Positions 35,324-45,462 of a stretch of 64,000 nucleotides of DNA are shown piece by piece. Within the stretch, counting starts at the first letter, position 1; the number at the start of each line of letters is the position of its first letter. The DNA is from Bacilli bacterium (lineage in GTDB: Bacteria > Bacillota_I > Bacilli_A > RF39 > UBA660), in contig CAADWX010000011.1 of the NCBI GenBank assembly GCA_900752905.1, positions 124,001 to 188,000 of the forward strand. Direction: 5' to 3'. The translations under genes were made by a program, and so were the position numbers. The notes under the pieces were generated by a model. That model made no database searches. It was not told the origin of the DNA and worked only from the letters and a program-made list of their open reading frames with translations.

Positions 35324-36520
35324 GTGGTGGTTAAAAAAGTTTTCAACAAAAATGAAAATAAAATATTATTAATGTTAGCTTTTTTTAGTATTTCTATTGG
35401 ACTTTGGAATAATTTTAGGCAATTATGGTTAGAAGATAACTCATTTTCTGTTTCAAATATTAGTAATATCATAAGCCTAGGTACATTGATAAGTGTAATA
35501 GCAATAGCATTAATTGGAAAATATGTAAAATTAAATAAACTAAAAAACACATTATCAATTGTTCTTATTTTAAAATTTGTTAATATGTTGTTCTTATATA
35601 TTTTAAATAATTCAAATTTATTATTGCTAATCAATATCTTGATAATAATTGATATTGTCACAGAATACATAACCATAACAAGTATTTATCCGTTAATAAC
35701 AACACTTACTAAAAATGGTACTATATATAGCAAGAGAAGATTAACAGAATATTTGTTTAGGGACATCGGAATATTATTTGGTGGTATTTTTATTGGAAAG
35801 ACTATTTCTGGAATTTTAATTAATTATAATGTTTGTTTAATAATTTCAAATATATTTCTATTAATTTCTATTTTTATAATAATGACAATGAGAATAGATA
35901 CAAGTAATGAAATAAGCAAAGACAAAACTTCTTGTTTAAAAATTGTATTAAAAAGTAAAATTATGTATTTATATTTAATATATACATTGATTGGTACTAT
36001 TGCTATGTCAACTGCATTGGGTTTAAAAATGTTAACATTAACAAATTATTTTAATTTTAGTGATAATATGGCAACAGTATATTTATTAGTAATTGGATTA
36101 TTAGCAGATGTATTTGGAATAATTGCTTTAAAATATCTAACACCAAAAAATGATTACCTAACGATAACATTAAAATTTGGTATAAGGTTTTTAGGATATA
36201 TTTTAGCCTTCTTTTCTAATAATTTATTTATTATTATAATAGCAATATCTTGGTCAATTTTTATATCTACAGCATATGAAAATATTTGTGATGCGGTATA
36301 TATAAATAGACTTGAAAATAGATATCAATTAAGTTTTTCAAATATGTGTCATATTATAAGATTTTTAGGAGAATCAATAGGGGTGTTTCTTTGTGGAATA
36401 ATGTATGAAATAGGATTAAAATATATGTTTGGATTGTCAGCATTGTTTATGGTGTTTCAAATTAGTATAGCCTATTATTTAATAAGTTTAAGAAAGAAAG
36501 AGGCTGTTATCAATGAGTAG
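35324..36520 (+). CDS. MFS-like transporter
   Basis: 398 residues and about 12 helices. Starts with GTG, 7 nt after GAGGAG and 2 nt after the HAD-GNAT gene, so it is translated as part of that operon. Typical MFS pieces: LWNNFRQLWLEDNSF (after helix 1), GKYVKLNKLKNTLSI, FRDIGILFGGIFIGK. Substrate unknown. It overlaps the 2H gene by 8 nt. Confidence 0.7.
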   Translation: MVVKKVFNKNENKILLMLAFFSISIGLWNNFRQLWLEDNSFSVSNISNIISLGTLISVIAIALIGKYVKLNKLKNTLSIVLILKFVNMLFLYILNNSNLLLLINILIIIDIVTEYITITSIYPLITTLTKNGTIYSKRRLTEYLFRDIGILFGGIFIGKTISGILINYNVCLIISNIFLLISIFIIMTMRIDTSNEISKDKTSCLKIVLKSKIMYLYLIYTLIGTIAMSTALGLKMLTLTNYFNFSDNMATVYLLVIGLLADVFGIIALKYLTPKNDYLTITLKFGIRFLGYILAFFSNNLFIIIIAISWSIFISTAYENICDAVYINRLENRYQLSFSNMCHIIRFLGESIGVFLCGIMYEIGLKYMFGLSALFMVFQISIAYYLISLRKKEAVINE

Positions 36521-37031
36521 AATTACCTTAATAACAAAATTCAAAGAAAAAGAACTAAATAATCAACTAAAGAATATTCATTATCATATGTGTAAAGTAC
36601 CTTATGGTATTAATGATGAATTGAGAAATGAAATTGATAATTTGCCATATCATTTTACAATATTTGCTACTGATAAACAAAATGAAAGTAAGTTATTAAA
36701 TATTGCTAGTGATATAAAAATGAATAAAATAAAATTAAAAATTAACGATATAAGAATAATGAATGAGCGAAATAATAGTTTTGTATTATACTTTTCCATA
36801 GAAGAAAATAAAGATATAAAAGAATTACAGAAAAAATTCTTTTAACAAATTCCTGGAGAGAATTATGATCCAGATAAATTTACTTTTCATATGACATTAC
36901 ATATTGATAAAGATGAAAAATTAGTTAATAAAATAAAAGAAGAGATAGAATTTAATTTTAAGTCATTTAGACTTGTATTTGATGAATTAGCTTTATATGA
37001 CTATCCTGGAGATATGATTAAAGAAATTAGT
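36513..37031 (+). pseudogene. 2H phosphoesterase (2'-5' RNA ligase-like) with in-frame TAA
   Basis: The first motif YHFTIF lies in the first part (110 residues to KKFF). A TAA at 36843-36845 interrupts, and the same frame continues QIPGENYDPDKFTFHMTLHI, supplying the second H-x-T motif, to a TAG at 37029. Family members act on cyclic or 2'-5' phosphodiesters. With both motifs needed, the upstream product alone should be inactive unless the stop is read through. Confidence 0.75.
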
Positions 37032-37049
37032 ATAAAGGAGTAAAATAAT

Positions 37050-37520
37050 ATGATAGAAAATTTAAAAGATAAATATGTATTTTTTGATGTTGATGGAACA
37101 TTGTCTGAGTATAGATATAAAGATAGATTATATGGCGGCGGATGTTCTGAACTTGGCTGTCAATCGCTTGAAGATTTATTGTTTAATGATTTATTTTATA
37201 AGGCTAGACCACTTAAAACAATGCAAAGAGTTATAGAAAATTTGGACAGTAATAAAATACTTATTTTAGGTGCAGTTACAACTAATACTGAAATAGAACA
37301 AAAATATAAATGGCTATCTAAACATTATCCAAATGTAAAAAGAGAAAATATATTTTTTATATGTTCTACATTATTAAAACCAGAAGTTATAATTGAATAT
37401 TGTAAACACTATAACATTGATATAAAACAAACAGTATTTGTAGATGATAGAATAGATGTTTTAAGAAAAGCAGAAGAAATGGGAATAACAGCATATCATC
37501 CTAGTTCTTTTACAGAATGA
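37050..37520 (+). CDS. HAD-superfamily hydrolase
   Basis: 156 residues. The nucleophile motif FFDVDGTLSEYRY is near residue 12, the middle has ILILGAVTTNTEIEQKYKWL, and VFVDDRIDVLRKAEEMGITAYHP gives the acidic motif IV. No cap domain beyond a short insertion. AAAGGAG site. Stop is TGA. Same direction and spacing as the cluster. Confidence 0.8.
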   Translation: MIENLKDKYVFFDVDGTLSEYRYKDRLYGGGCSELGCQSLEDLLFNDLFYKARPLKTMQRVIENLDSNKILILGAVTTNTEIEQKYKWLSKHYPNVKRENIFFICSTLLKPEVIIEYCKHYNIDIKQTVFVDDRIDVLRKAEEMGITAYHPSSFTE

Positions 37521-37536
37521 GTAGGAAAATTGAAGT

Positions 37537-38754
37537 ATGAAAAGATTATTAAGAATTAGTTTTGATTTATCACTATTATCATTTATACCAATAATATCTT
37601 GGTTTCTACTTGGAATAATAGTTGATAAGAATTTAATTAATATATTTACACTAACTTATCCGTTACAATTTATATATTATATAATTAAGTCTATATTTTC
37701 TACTGGGGCTAATATAAGTAAAGAAAAAGATAAAAATGAAAATGCAGTAATGTCAGGTTTAGTATTAGGAACAATTGTTTCTATAATTATTTTTACTATA
37801 ATTCTATTAAATGTAGATAATTATATTAGTTTTATGAATATGGATATAAGTACATATAAAAACTTTACTATATATTCAATATTACAACTATTTATTTGTT
37901 TAGAATTTGCGATGATGCAAGATAAACTATATTATGAAGAAAAAAATAAATTAGCAAATAAACATTCTTTAGTATTTAATTTGTTAAATTTTATATTATT
38001 GATTGGAACATCTTTAATAACAAAAAATCAAGTTATTATAATTGCAACAACATTAATTCCATTAGCAATATATACTTTGTATATTTATATTAAAAATAGT
38101 AATAATTTTAAATTTAATATTAATGTATTAAAGTGTATAAAATACGATTCAGTTGAGTTGTTCAATAATATTGCATTCTTTTTAATATTCTTGTTTGGAT
38201 TATCTAATGCCTTAGAATATGGAGAAATGTATGCAACTGCTTTAACTTTTATAGCATTAATAACAGATACACAGTGGGATACTTTTGATGCTATAAAAGA
38301 GGCAGCAACAATAGATATTAGTAAAAGAAAATTTAATTATATAGAACATAGAAATAATGCTTACAAATTATCAGGAATATTATTTGGGACAAGCTTAATT
38401 ATGTTTGTATTATTATATGGATTTTATGATTTAGATTTTAAAATTACAATGCTATATTTTTCATTTGAAATAGTTAATTTTTTAATTTATCCAATATATA
38501 GAATTAAAACTTGTTATTTACAATTAGAATATTCAGCTTTTAAAATTACATCAAATAAGATAATAGCATCAATACTTAGAATGTTCATGTCATTATTAAA
38601 AACGCCATTTTGTACAGGAATAGGACAAGTTTGTTCATCAGTTTATCAATTTATAACAGTTAGTATAATGTTTGGTCATAGTTTTAAAATTGATAAAACA
38701 GGTTGTGTTGTTAAAAAGAAATCAATATTGAATAATGATACTATGACAGACTAA
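37537..38754 (+). CDS. Multi-pass membrane protein, MOP/MATE-like
   Basis: 405 residues with about 11-12 helices. The segment STGANISKEKDKNE after helix 2 and the general spacing resemble the MOP flippase group (MATE or polysaccharide exporters); this is tentative. It ends the hydrolase/transporter cluster; no clear terminator is seen, and the next gene begins after 118 nt with its own promoter. Confidence 0.5.
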   Translation: MKRLLRISFDLSLLSFIPIISWFLLGIIVDKNLINIFTLTYPLQFIYYIIKSIFSTGANISKEKDKNENAVMSGLVLGTIVSIIIFTIILLNVDNYISFMNMDISTYKNFTIYSILQLFICLEFAMMQDKLYYEEKNKLANKHSLVFNLLNFILLIGTSLITKNQVIIIATTLIPLAIYTLYIYIKNSNNFKFNINVLKCIKYDSVELFNNIAFFLIFLFGLSNALEYGEMYATALTFIALITDTQWDTFDAIKEAATIDISKRKFNYIEHRNNAYKLSGILFGTSLIMFVLLYGFYDLDFKITMLYFSFEIVNFLIYPIYRIKTCYLQLEYSAFKITSNKIIASILRMFMSLLKTPFCTGIGQVCSSVYQFITVSIMFGHSFKIDKTGCVVKKKSILNNDTMTD

Positions 38755-38872
38755 ATATAGATATATTGTGTCTAATTTTATCGTCATTGCCGTCATTTTA
38801 TGTAAATTATGTAAAAAAAATCAAAAAACAATGTTATAATAGAAAACAAATAAATGAATTTAGGAGGATATT

Positions 38873-39460
38873 ATGTATAGTGAAGATGCTTATTGCTTGG
38901 GATTATTATATGCGCATATATATGCGAATAAAAAAATGGTATTAAAAGATGATCTGGATAAATTCCATAAAATTATTGAATCTAATTTAAGGAGTATGAA
39001 TAAAGATATATATGCCACTGGTTGGTATGATAATGATCCTAGTATATATTTTGCAAGTGAAGGAAAAAATGGTGAAATATATTATGTTTTATATCCTAAT
39101 TTTGATTTAGATAGAGCTAAGTCAAAATATATAGGATGTTTATCTACTGATGTATTAGTTGCTTCTCAAAAAGAAAATGCATTAAATTCAATAGATTTAA
39201 AAAAAGAAAACGGAAGAATTGTTAAGAAAAAAATAAATGAATTGCGAATTCCTACTTATGACTTTTTAAAAGATGTAGAAGTTTGTGAGATTAAGCATAA
39301 CGAAGATCATATACAACTTCAAGAAGCAGCTAATAGAAGAATTGAGGAAGGTAGACGTAGGGAAGCAAAAGCTTGGCATGATGCTAAAGATTTTCATGTT
39401 GGAACAAGTGCAGTTGATGTTGAAATAGGACAAGAAATAAAAAAATTAATACGAAAATAA
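38873..39460 (+). CDS. Unknown protein (195 aa)
   Basis: No family recognised. N-terminus DAYCLGLLYAHIYANKKM, a mixed middle (ATGWYDNDPSIYFASEGKNGEIYYVLYP), and a charged helical C-terminus (RRIEEGRRREAKAWHD). AGGAGG site and TATAAT (about 38834-38839). It heads a three-gene run that ends in a broken gene. Confidence 0.5.
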   Translation: MYSEDAYCLGLLYAHIYANKKMVLKDDLDKFHKIIESNLRSMNKDIYATGWYDNDPSIYFASEGKNGEIYYVLYPNFDLDRAKSKYIGCLSTDVLVASQKENALNSIDLKKENGRIVKKKINELRIPTYDFLKDVEVCEIKHNEDHIQLQEAANRRIEEGRRREAKAWHDAKDFHVGTSAVDVEIGQEIKKLIRK

Positions 39461-39470
39461 GGTGAAAGTT

Positions 39471-40076
39471 ATGTCTATATTAAAAAATAGATATTATTGT
39501 ATTAGTAAAGATAACAAAGTATTTGCATATATAATTGTAAAAAAAGATTTTTATGCAGAAGGATTTATTATTGATGAGGGAATTGTATTATCTGGTTATT
39601 TCTTTAATTATGGGCAATTGAATTGTTTCAAATTAGACAATTCAACGCAAGAAATAAATTCTATGCCGAAAAGTATTTCTTTTGTTCCAACAATTAAAAG
39701 TCGTTCAATAAATTTAGACGGAATCATAGAATATCCTCAATTTGATTTATATAATTCTGAGATGGATGAATATTGTAGTACTTGGTTAAAGGATAAATAT
39801 GATTCATCTTATTCAATTAATTTAATTGATAATCCAGAGTATATTGAAAAAATAAACTATTTAATAAGAAAAGGTATTAGTAATTTAAATGAAAAAAATA
39901 AAAATATCTATGATTACATAAAAAATCATAGATATTGTAATTTGAAAGAACAATTAAGAGATATTAGTTTATCTTCTTTTGATGAAGAATTAATAACTGA
40001 TTTAAAGGATTATTTAAATATATTAAATTCTAATAAAGAACAGAAAACAAAAAAATTAAGAAAAAGAAAAAAATAA
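39471..40076 (+). CDS. Unknown protein (about 201 aa)
   Basis: No family recognised. The N-terminal part is beta-rich (YYCISKDNKVFAYIIVKKDF), the C-terminal 80 residues are helical and end in a strongly basic tail (KTKKLRKRKK). The start at 39471 follows AAGGTG. Ten nt after the preceding stop, so same operon. Confidence 0.5.
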   Translation: MSILKNRYYCISKDNKVFAYIIVKKDFYAEGFIIDEGIVLSGYFFNYGQLNCFKLDNSTQEINSMPKSISFVPTIKSRSINLDGIIEYPQFDLYNSEMDEYCSTWLKDKYDSSYSINLIDNPEYIEKINYLIRKGISNLNEKNKNIYDYIKNHRYCNLKEQLRDISLSSFDEELITDLKDYLNILNSNKEQKTKKLRKRKK

Positions 40077-40090
40077 TAGGAGGAAACAAT

Positions 40091-40638
40091 ATGGGTAATT
40101 TTAATGAAGAGATGAAAAAAGAATTAACAGAATATACTTAAAAATGGATGAATTAGCTCATAATCTATCAAGTAGACTTAATATAAAGAATAATTCAATA
40201 AATCAAAGTCAAGATAGTCGAGAAGCAATATCTAAACAAGATGAAATTGAAAAAGAACTATATGAAGTTAGAGTATTTAATGAAGATGATAGAAAAAATA
40301 ATAAGTCTTGTAAATTAGAGTAACACAAAGCCTTACTATACATAGATGATGTATCTGAAAAATACTCAAATGATATGGAAAATAATGTTTATTATGAATG
40401 CATATGTTTAGAATGTGGTAAACATAAAGATTATAAAATGTCTTTATCCGATAGAAGGCATATAATAAAAACTAATTTATCGCCTATGGAAACTTTCATG
40501 TCATTTTATGAAGTAAGAAAAAGATATTTAGAATTAATAAAACAAAATTGTACAGTAGAAGAAATAATTGATAATTTGAATTCCTTTTATAAAAAGAATC
40601 AGGAACAAGGCCCAGTATTAACAAAAAAGAAAAACTAA
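40091..40638 (+). pseudogene. Broken small gene (frameshift and in-frame TAA)
   Basis: A good AGGAGG site and ATG at 40091 open MGNFNEEMKKELTEYT, then a stop. One base later the frame continues from 40144 as MDELAHNLSSRLNIKNNSIN to a TAA at 40321, and again in that frame to 40638 (NVYYECICLECGKHKDYKMS, with a CxxC). One frameshift plus one nonsense codon in an otherwise coherent 180-residue reading. Confidence 0.65.
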
Positions 40639-40749
40639 TTCTAGTTTAAGATTTCAATTAATTTTAAATTTTAGAGGTTTTGGGTTTTTCCTATATTGAA
40701 TTTTTCGGGATGACAAATTCAGGGCTGGCTAAGACAATAATTTTAATAA

Positions 40750-40790
40750 AATAAGCATTAGTTTTTTTCACTAATGCTTATTATTTTTTT
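40750..40790. terminator. Bidirectional terminator
   Basis: AATAAGCATTAG, loop TTTTTTTCA, CTAATGCTTATT, then ATTTTTTT; it also forms the 3' end of the minus-strand gene. Confidence 0.8.
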
Positions 40791-41091
40791 CAAAAATTAA
40801 CGGGTTATCATTCTTAATTTTTAAATTATATTTTATTAAAAGTATTTCTTTGATTTTTGGTATCATATCATCTATTGATTCTTGATAACAACACAGCATA
40901 TCAAATGTAGAATTAATATGATTATATAGAGGAGAATCACATAAACAATCTTTATAGAAACAATCTTTCAAATAAAATGCAATTGCTTCTGGAATGATAA
41001 AACTTACCATATATTTTTTAAAATTATTATCTATTGGAACAATTCTATTAAAGAATTCTTCATCTGATACATCTTTACCGTTTAGAATCAT
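40771..41091 (-). CDS. Unknown small protein (106 aa)
   Basis: No family recognised. Several cysteines sit close together (FYKDCLCDSPLYNH and FDMLCCYQES). Just upstream on the same strand a 19-codon frame (beginning MNNYKNVVDEVILKED, about 41092-41148) ends in an ATGA overlap with this start, so the two pieces may once have been one gene split by a frameshift. Confidence 0.4.
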   Translation of the reverse strand: MILNGKDVSDEEFFNRIVPIDNNFKKYMVSFIIPEAIAFYLKDCFYKDCLCDSPLYNHINSTFDMLCCYQESIDDMIPKIKEILLIKYNLKIKNDNPLIFEKNNKH

Positions 41092-41169
41092 ATATAAATA
41101 TCTTCTTTCAAAATAACTTCATCAACAACATTTTTATAATTATTCATTTTATTTTTTTTAGATAGTTTT

Positions 41170-41367
41170 TTATTTTTTTTTCCTGTAGTTATTCATCATA
41201 GTTTCAAATTTTATATTACATTCATTACTTACTGAAGAAAGATAGTCAGTAAGTTGATTATTCATTAGTAGGTTTCTATATAATTGTTTTTTATGTTTTT
41301 TAATATAATTTAGTTTTAACAATGATACGGATAAAATATAAATTATCCGTATGAATGAAAAAAACAA
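41170..41367 (-). pseudogene. Possible TnpV-like fragment
   Basis: 65 codons on the minus strand. The part KKHKKQLYRNLLMNNQLTDY resembles the middle of TnpV, a small protein carried by some Firmicute mobile elements, but both ends differ and no ribosome site is evident. Weak call. Confidence 0.3.
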
Positions 41368-41368
41368 T

Positions 41369-41425
41369 ATTGTTCCGCAAATGGTATAAAATATATTGAC
41401 ATATTATTCCAGAAACGGTATAATC
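41369..41425 (+). promoter_or_regulatory. Promoter of the Fic operon with duplicated operator-like motif
   Basis: TTGACA (41396-41401), 17-nt spacer, TATAAT (41419-41424). A motif of the form TTCCnnAAAyGGTATAA occurs twice, at about 41372-41389 and 41407-41423, the second within the promoter spacer and -10 box. The Fic protein has its own DNA-binding head, so autoregulation is plausible. Confidence 0.7.
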
Positions 41426-41445
41426 TATATATAGAGGTGATAACT

Positions 41446-42360
41446 ATGCAAATTAGAGAAGCTAGTGAAAAATGGAATATTAGTGAAAGAAGAATAAGAC
41501 AACTTATTCAAGATGGAAGAATTGAAGGTGCTGAAAAAATAGGCACAACATGGAATATTCCAGATGATGCTAATAAGCCGATTGATAAAAGGGTAAAAGA
41601 TGAAATAGAATTCAAAATAGATCTACCTGAAGATTATTTTAAAGAAGTTGATGAAAAACTTGAAAAATTAAATAGTAAAAGGCCCTTATCTAAAGAAGCA
41701 ACTGAGTCATTACAAAATGCAATTAATCTTGAATGGACATATAACAGTAATGGTATTGAAGGTAATACATTAACATTAAAAGAAACTAAAGTAGTATTAG
41801 AAGGTATTACTATAGGTGGAAAGTCTGTAAGAGAGCACTTAGAAGCCATAAACCATGAAAATGCTATTGAATACTTAGAAGAATTAATTGGTACAAAAAG
41901 TGAAATATCCGAATGGAATATTAAAGGATTACATCAATTAGTTTTAAAAGGAATTGATGATGAAAATGCCGGAAAATATAGAAATCATAATGTAATTATA
42001 GGTGGAGCACAACACAGACCACCAGAATATATAAAGGTTCCAGAATTGATGGAAAAATTAATGATGAACTATGATGAATGGGATAAATATCATCCAATAG
42101 TAAGAGCAGCATTATTGCATGGTGAATTAGTTAAAATTCATCCATTTATAGATGGAAATGGTAGAACATCTAGATTAATAATGAATATGGAATTAATGAG
42201 AAGTGGATATGTACCAGTTATTATTAAAAAAGATAATAGATTAAAATATTATGAAGCACTCGATAAAGCGCATACAACAGGTGATTATACTGATTTTGTT
42301 AAATTAGTAACAGAAGCGGAAAATGAAATGCTTGATAGATATTTATCAGTAATTGAATAA
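41446..42360 (+). CDS. Fic family protein with N-terminal helix-turn-helix
   Basis: About 304 residues. Residues 1-40 read REASEKWNISERRIRQLIQD, a MerR/excisionase-like DNA-binding head. The inhibitory motif SNGIEGNTLT (S-x-x-x-E-G) comes next, then the Fic core with the catalytic loop HPFIDGNGRTSR near residue 230. Fic enzymes transfer AMP or other groups to proteins. All key residues are present, so it should be active. It is 27 nt upstream of the ATPase/TOPRIM gene, implying a two-gene unit. Start at 41446 behind AGAGGTG. Confidence 0.9.
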   Translation: MQIREASEKWNISERRIRQLIQDGRIEGAEKIGTTWNIPDDANKPIDKRVKDEIEFKIDLPEDYFKEVDEKLEKLNSKRPLSKEATESLQNAINLEWTYNSNGIEGNTLTLKETKVVLEGITIGGKSVREHLEAINHENAIEYLEELIGTKSEISEWNIKGLHQLVLKGIDDENAGKYRNHNVIIGGAQHRPPEYIKVPELMEKLMMNYDEWDKYHPIVRAALLHGELVKIHPFIDGNGRTSRLIMNMELMRSGYVPVIIKKDNRLKYYEALDKAHTTGDYTDFVKLVTEAENEMLDRYLSVIE

Positions 42361-42387
42361 TTATTAAAAATCAGGAGGTAGCAGTAT

Positions 42388-44349
42388 ATGTATGTTAATA
42401 ATATCAAAATAAAAAATTATGGTTCAATAGAAGAACTTGAAATAAATGCAAGTTTAAACGAAGATGGTTCACCAAAGCCAATAATTCTAATGGGAAAAAA
42501 CGGATCAGGTAAAACACTTTTACTCTCTCAAATTATTCAAGCTATATTACTATATAAGTCTGATAAATATAATGAAATGCCTGAAAAAGATAAAAATCAA
42601 CTATATAAAGTAATGTCTACATCATATATAAAAAATGATAAAGAAGAGTCTTTTGTTTCTGTATCATTTAACAATAAAAAATATAACTATGTTGAAGTAA
42701 TGAGTAAGAATCCAAATAATACTATTGAAAATAATAGTTATCCTGATTATACTTCAAAATTGAAAAATAATACTGACTTTAAAGGAACAGGAATGTATAA
42801 CGATAAAACTGGAGAATTAGACTATGATAAAAATGTATGTCTATATTTTCCTGTTGATAGACATTATATACCAGGATGGAAAAATAATAACTTAAAATCT
42901 AATATTGGAGCAGAAAATAAAATAATCGGCATAAATACAAGAAATGTATTATGTAATACAATACAAAATGATTTTGAAGGATTTATTATTAATTCTGTGG
43001 TAGATCAATATTTATATGATCAAAAAAAATTTCTTAGAAATGGTGAAAGATTTTTAACAGATTCAGCAGGTAATCCGATAATTAATTATATTGGCAAAAA
43101 TAACAGTATAATTAATTTTATTAATAGTATACTTAGTGAGTTTAAGAATGATAAATATAACAGAAAAAGATTATATATAAGCAGAAAAGAAAACAGAAAA
43201 ATTGGTGTAATGGGAATAAAAAATAATGGCGGTGATGAAGAAATTATTGACTCGTTTAGTAAACTTTCAACTGGCGAGTATTCACTATTATCTATGTTTA
43301 TTGCTATACTAATGGATTATGACAAAACTCAATCTAATAATTCATTTAATTTCCAAGACATTAAGGGAATTGTTCTTGTCGATGAAGCTGAATTAAATCT
43401 TCATATTGATTTGCAAATGAATGTTCTTCCAAGGTTGATGAAGAAATTTAAAAATGTTCAATTTATTATTACTACACAGTCTCCTTTTTTGATATATGGT
43501 ATTAATGATATATATAAGGGTGCTTGTGATATATATGATATGCCTAAAGGAATTAAGGTTGAAAACATAATTGATTTATCCGAAGTAAAAAAAACATATG
43601 ATGCATTGATTGAACATAATGAAAATTTATTTAGCTTAGTAAATCAAACAAAAAACAAAATTAAAGATTCAAATGCTGATTTAATAGTTATAACCGAAGG
43701 AAAAACTGATCCTATTTATTTAAAAATGGCTAAGAATAAATTAGTAGTATTAAAAGATAAAAAAATAAAGTTTATTGGATTAAAAACTGAAGACGCTAAC
43801 AAATATCAAGATGAAGGCTGGACTGCTTTAAATAAATTAGCAGAAGCATTGACTGTTGTACCTCAAAGTGTGCCTGTAGTATTAATGTATGATAGGGATG
43901 TTTTGATTAAAGAAATGCTAGAAAATAAATATCTTGAATTTTCTGAAAATATTTACAAAATGTGTATTCCTATACCATCACACAGAAATGATAGTAAAGA
44001 TCTTTGTATAGAGCATTATTTTAAAGATAGTGAACTTAAACGAAAAGATGCTGAAGGAAGAAGATTATACTTAGGTAAAGAATTTAACAAAAACGGCATA
44101 AGTTATAAAGGAAATTTAATGTGTAAATCACTTGAAAAATGTGGTGCAGATAGTATAAAAATACTTGATGGATCAGGAAAAACTAAAATTTATGATCAAG
44201 GTGATGAAGAACAAAAAAATTTGGCACTTTCAAAAATTGCTTTTGCTAATAATATAAAAGATGAAATAGAAAATTTTAATGATTTTAATTTTAAAGAATT
44301 TAATAGTATTTTTTCTATTTTTGAAGAAATAATAAATATAAAAAAATAG
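42388..44349 (+). CDS. OLD-like ABC-type ATPase with TOPRIM domain
   Basis: 653 residues. ABC/SMC-like ATPase parts: Walker A MGKNGSGKTLLLS (about 35-47), signature FSKLSTGEYSLLSMF, Walker B IVLVDEAELNLH and the D/H-loop region QFIITTQSPFLIY. After about 430 comes a TOPRIM-like nuclease fold: LIVITEGKTDPIYLKMA (Glu) and VPVVLMYDRD (acidic motif), then IEHYFKDSELKRKDAEGRR. This is the plan of OLD-family nucleases used in phage defence (for example GajA of Gabija). No UvrD-like partner follows; its partner here is Fic. Confidence 0.82.
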   Translation: MYVNNIKIKNYGSIEELEINASLNEDGSPKPIILMGKNGSGKTLLLSQIIQAILLYKSDKYNEMPEKDKNQLYKVMSTSYIKNDKEESFVSVSFNNKKYNYVEVMSKNPNNTIENNSYPDYTSKLKNNTDFKGTGMYNDKTGELDYDKNVCLYFPVDRHYIPGWKNNNLKSNIGAENKIIGINTRNVLCNTIQNDFEGFIINSVVDQYLYDQKKFLRNGERFLTDSAGNPIINYIGKNNSIINFINSILSEFKNDKYNRKRLYISRKENRKIGVMGIKNNGGDEEIIDSFSKLSTGEYSLLSMFIAILMDYDKTQSNNSFNFQDIKGIVLVDEAELNLHIDLQMNVLPRLMKKFKNVQFIITTQSPFLIYGINDIYKGACDIYDMPKGIKVENIIDLSEVKKTYDALIEHNENLFSLVNQTKNKIKDSNADLIVITEGKTDPIYLKMAKNKLVVLKDKKIKFIGLKTEDANKYQDEGWTALNKLAEALTVVPQSVPVVLMYDRDVLIKEMLENKYLEFSENIYKMCIPIPSHRNDSKDLCIEHYFKDSELKRKDAEGRRLYLGKEFNKNGISYKGNLMCKSLEKCGADSIKILDGSGKTKIYDQGDEEQKNLALSKIAFANNIKDEIENFNDFNFKEFNSIFSIFEEIINIKK

Positions 44350-44350
44350 C

Positions 44351-45462
44351 TTAGTCATCTTCTAAGCTATCTATAACAGAAACAACAGAGTCGAGGGCAG
44401 TACTAAACATATGTGAATATGTGTTTAGTGTTTCCTCGATTTTTGTATGCCCTAAATATTTTGCAAATAATGTAACATTAGCACCATTATTAATAAGTAG
44501 TGATGCATAAGAATGCCTAAAGTCATGAATCCTAATAACTTTTAAACCAGCAAGATTAGCTAGTTTAGTTCTTCTAAGTTATATATTAGAATCAGCTATA
44601 GGTTTAGCATCAGATACAGCAAAGAAATCATCATTAAATCCGTAATACTCTTTTTTATTCTGTTCATAGAGCATTTTAAGGCCATTTAACAAGACTTTAG
44701 TAATGGGAACTATTCTTCTACTATCTCTTGCCTTAGTATTCGAAAATTCAAACTTTAAGTAGTTATTTCTTTGCGTTATTTGCTTATTAACTGATAATAC
44801 TTTTTTATCAAAATAAATATCCTTCCAAGTAAGTCCTTTTAATTCTCCTTTACGAAGTCCATAGTAATAAAATATTTCAAATACACATTTTCATCTCAGA
44901 TCATCTTCATAAGAAATAAACTTTTTAAATTCATCATAAGTATAATAAGCCATTTCTTTTCTACGTTCATTAGGATCTTGGAACTTTGTCATTTTATTAT
45001 ATACTGCTTGAAAGTTTAAGTTATGCCATTTAACACCAAAATTCAATATAGATTTAGGAAATTTATAAATATTATTTTTATATCTAAGAGATATATTAAT
45101 TTTATTTATCTCTCGTTTCCATTGCTCAAACTGCATGATATTAAAATCTTTCAATTTAACAGTAAAGAAGCATTCTATGAACTTTTCTTTATTATCATAC
45201 ACCATACTTAGTAGTATCTTTCATTATTTCATCATTATGCATTCTAAATTCATCATATAAATCTTTAAATGTCATATTATTATCTTCAACTTTATCAGTA
45301 GAAGTAACTAAAAACATTCTTTCTGCATCAGATGCTTCTTTTTTTGGTTAAATATTTTTTAGATCTATATTGTTTAGTAGCACCAAATGCATCTTTATAG
45401 CTAAACTTAAAATACCAAGCTCTACCATTTTTAGTAGGTTTAGGATCTTTGTAAACTGCCAT
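44351..45462 (-). pseudogene. Tyrosine integrase (AP2-type, Tn916-like), degraded
   Basis: Reading the minus strand: AP2-like arm-binding head (MAVYKDPKPTKNGRAWYFKF), SAM-like core-binding domain, then the catalytic domain with GLRKGELKGLTWKD, IRIHDFRHSYASLL and the LGHTKIEETLNTYSHM end. Damage: one frameshift in an A run near 45350, another near 45208, a TGA at about 44888 and a TAA at about 44580. At least four lesions make it inactive. It was probably the recombinase of this element. Confidence 0.85.

Noticed and set aside
41092..41148. 19-codon upstream ORF as a regulatory leader peptide
   Set aside because: Without a clear ribosome site, and since it could be the detached start of the next gene, I do not call it a gene.
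44880..44900. In-frame TGA in the integrase, possibly read as Trp
   Set aside because: Family members often have an aromatic residue near here, but TGA ends several intact genes in this window and Trp is always TGG, so the standard code applies. The other frameshifts show that the gene is dead anyway.
45023..45211. Plus-strand frame inside the integrase remnant
   Set aside because: Shadow of the minus-strand pseudogene; no ribosome site and no similarity to known proteins.
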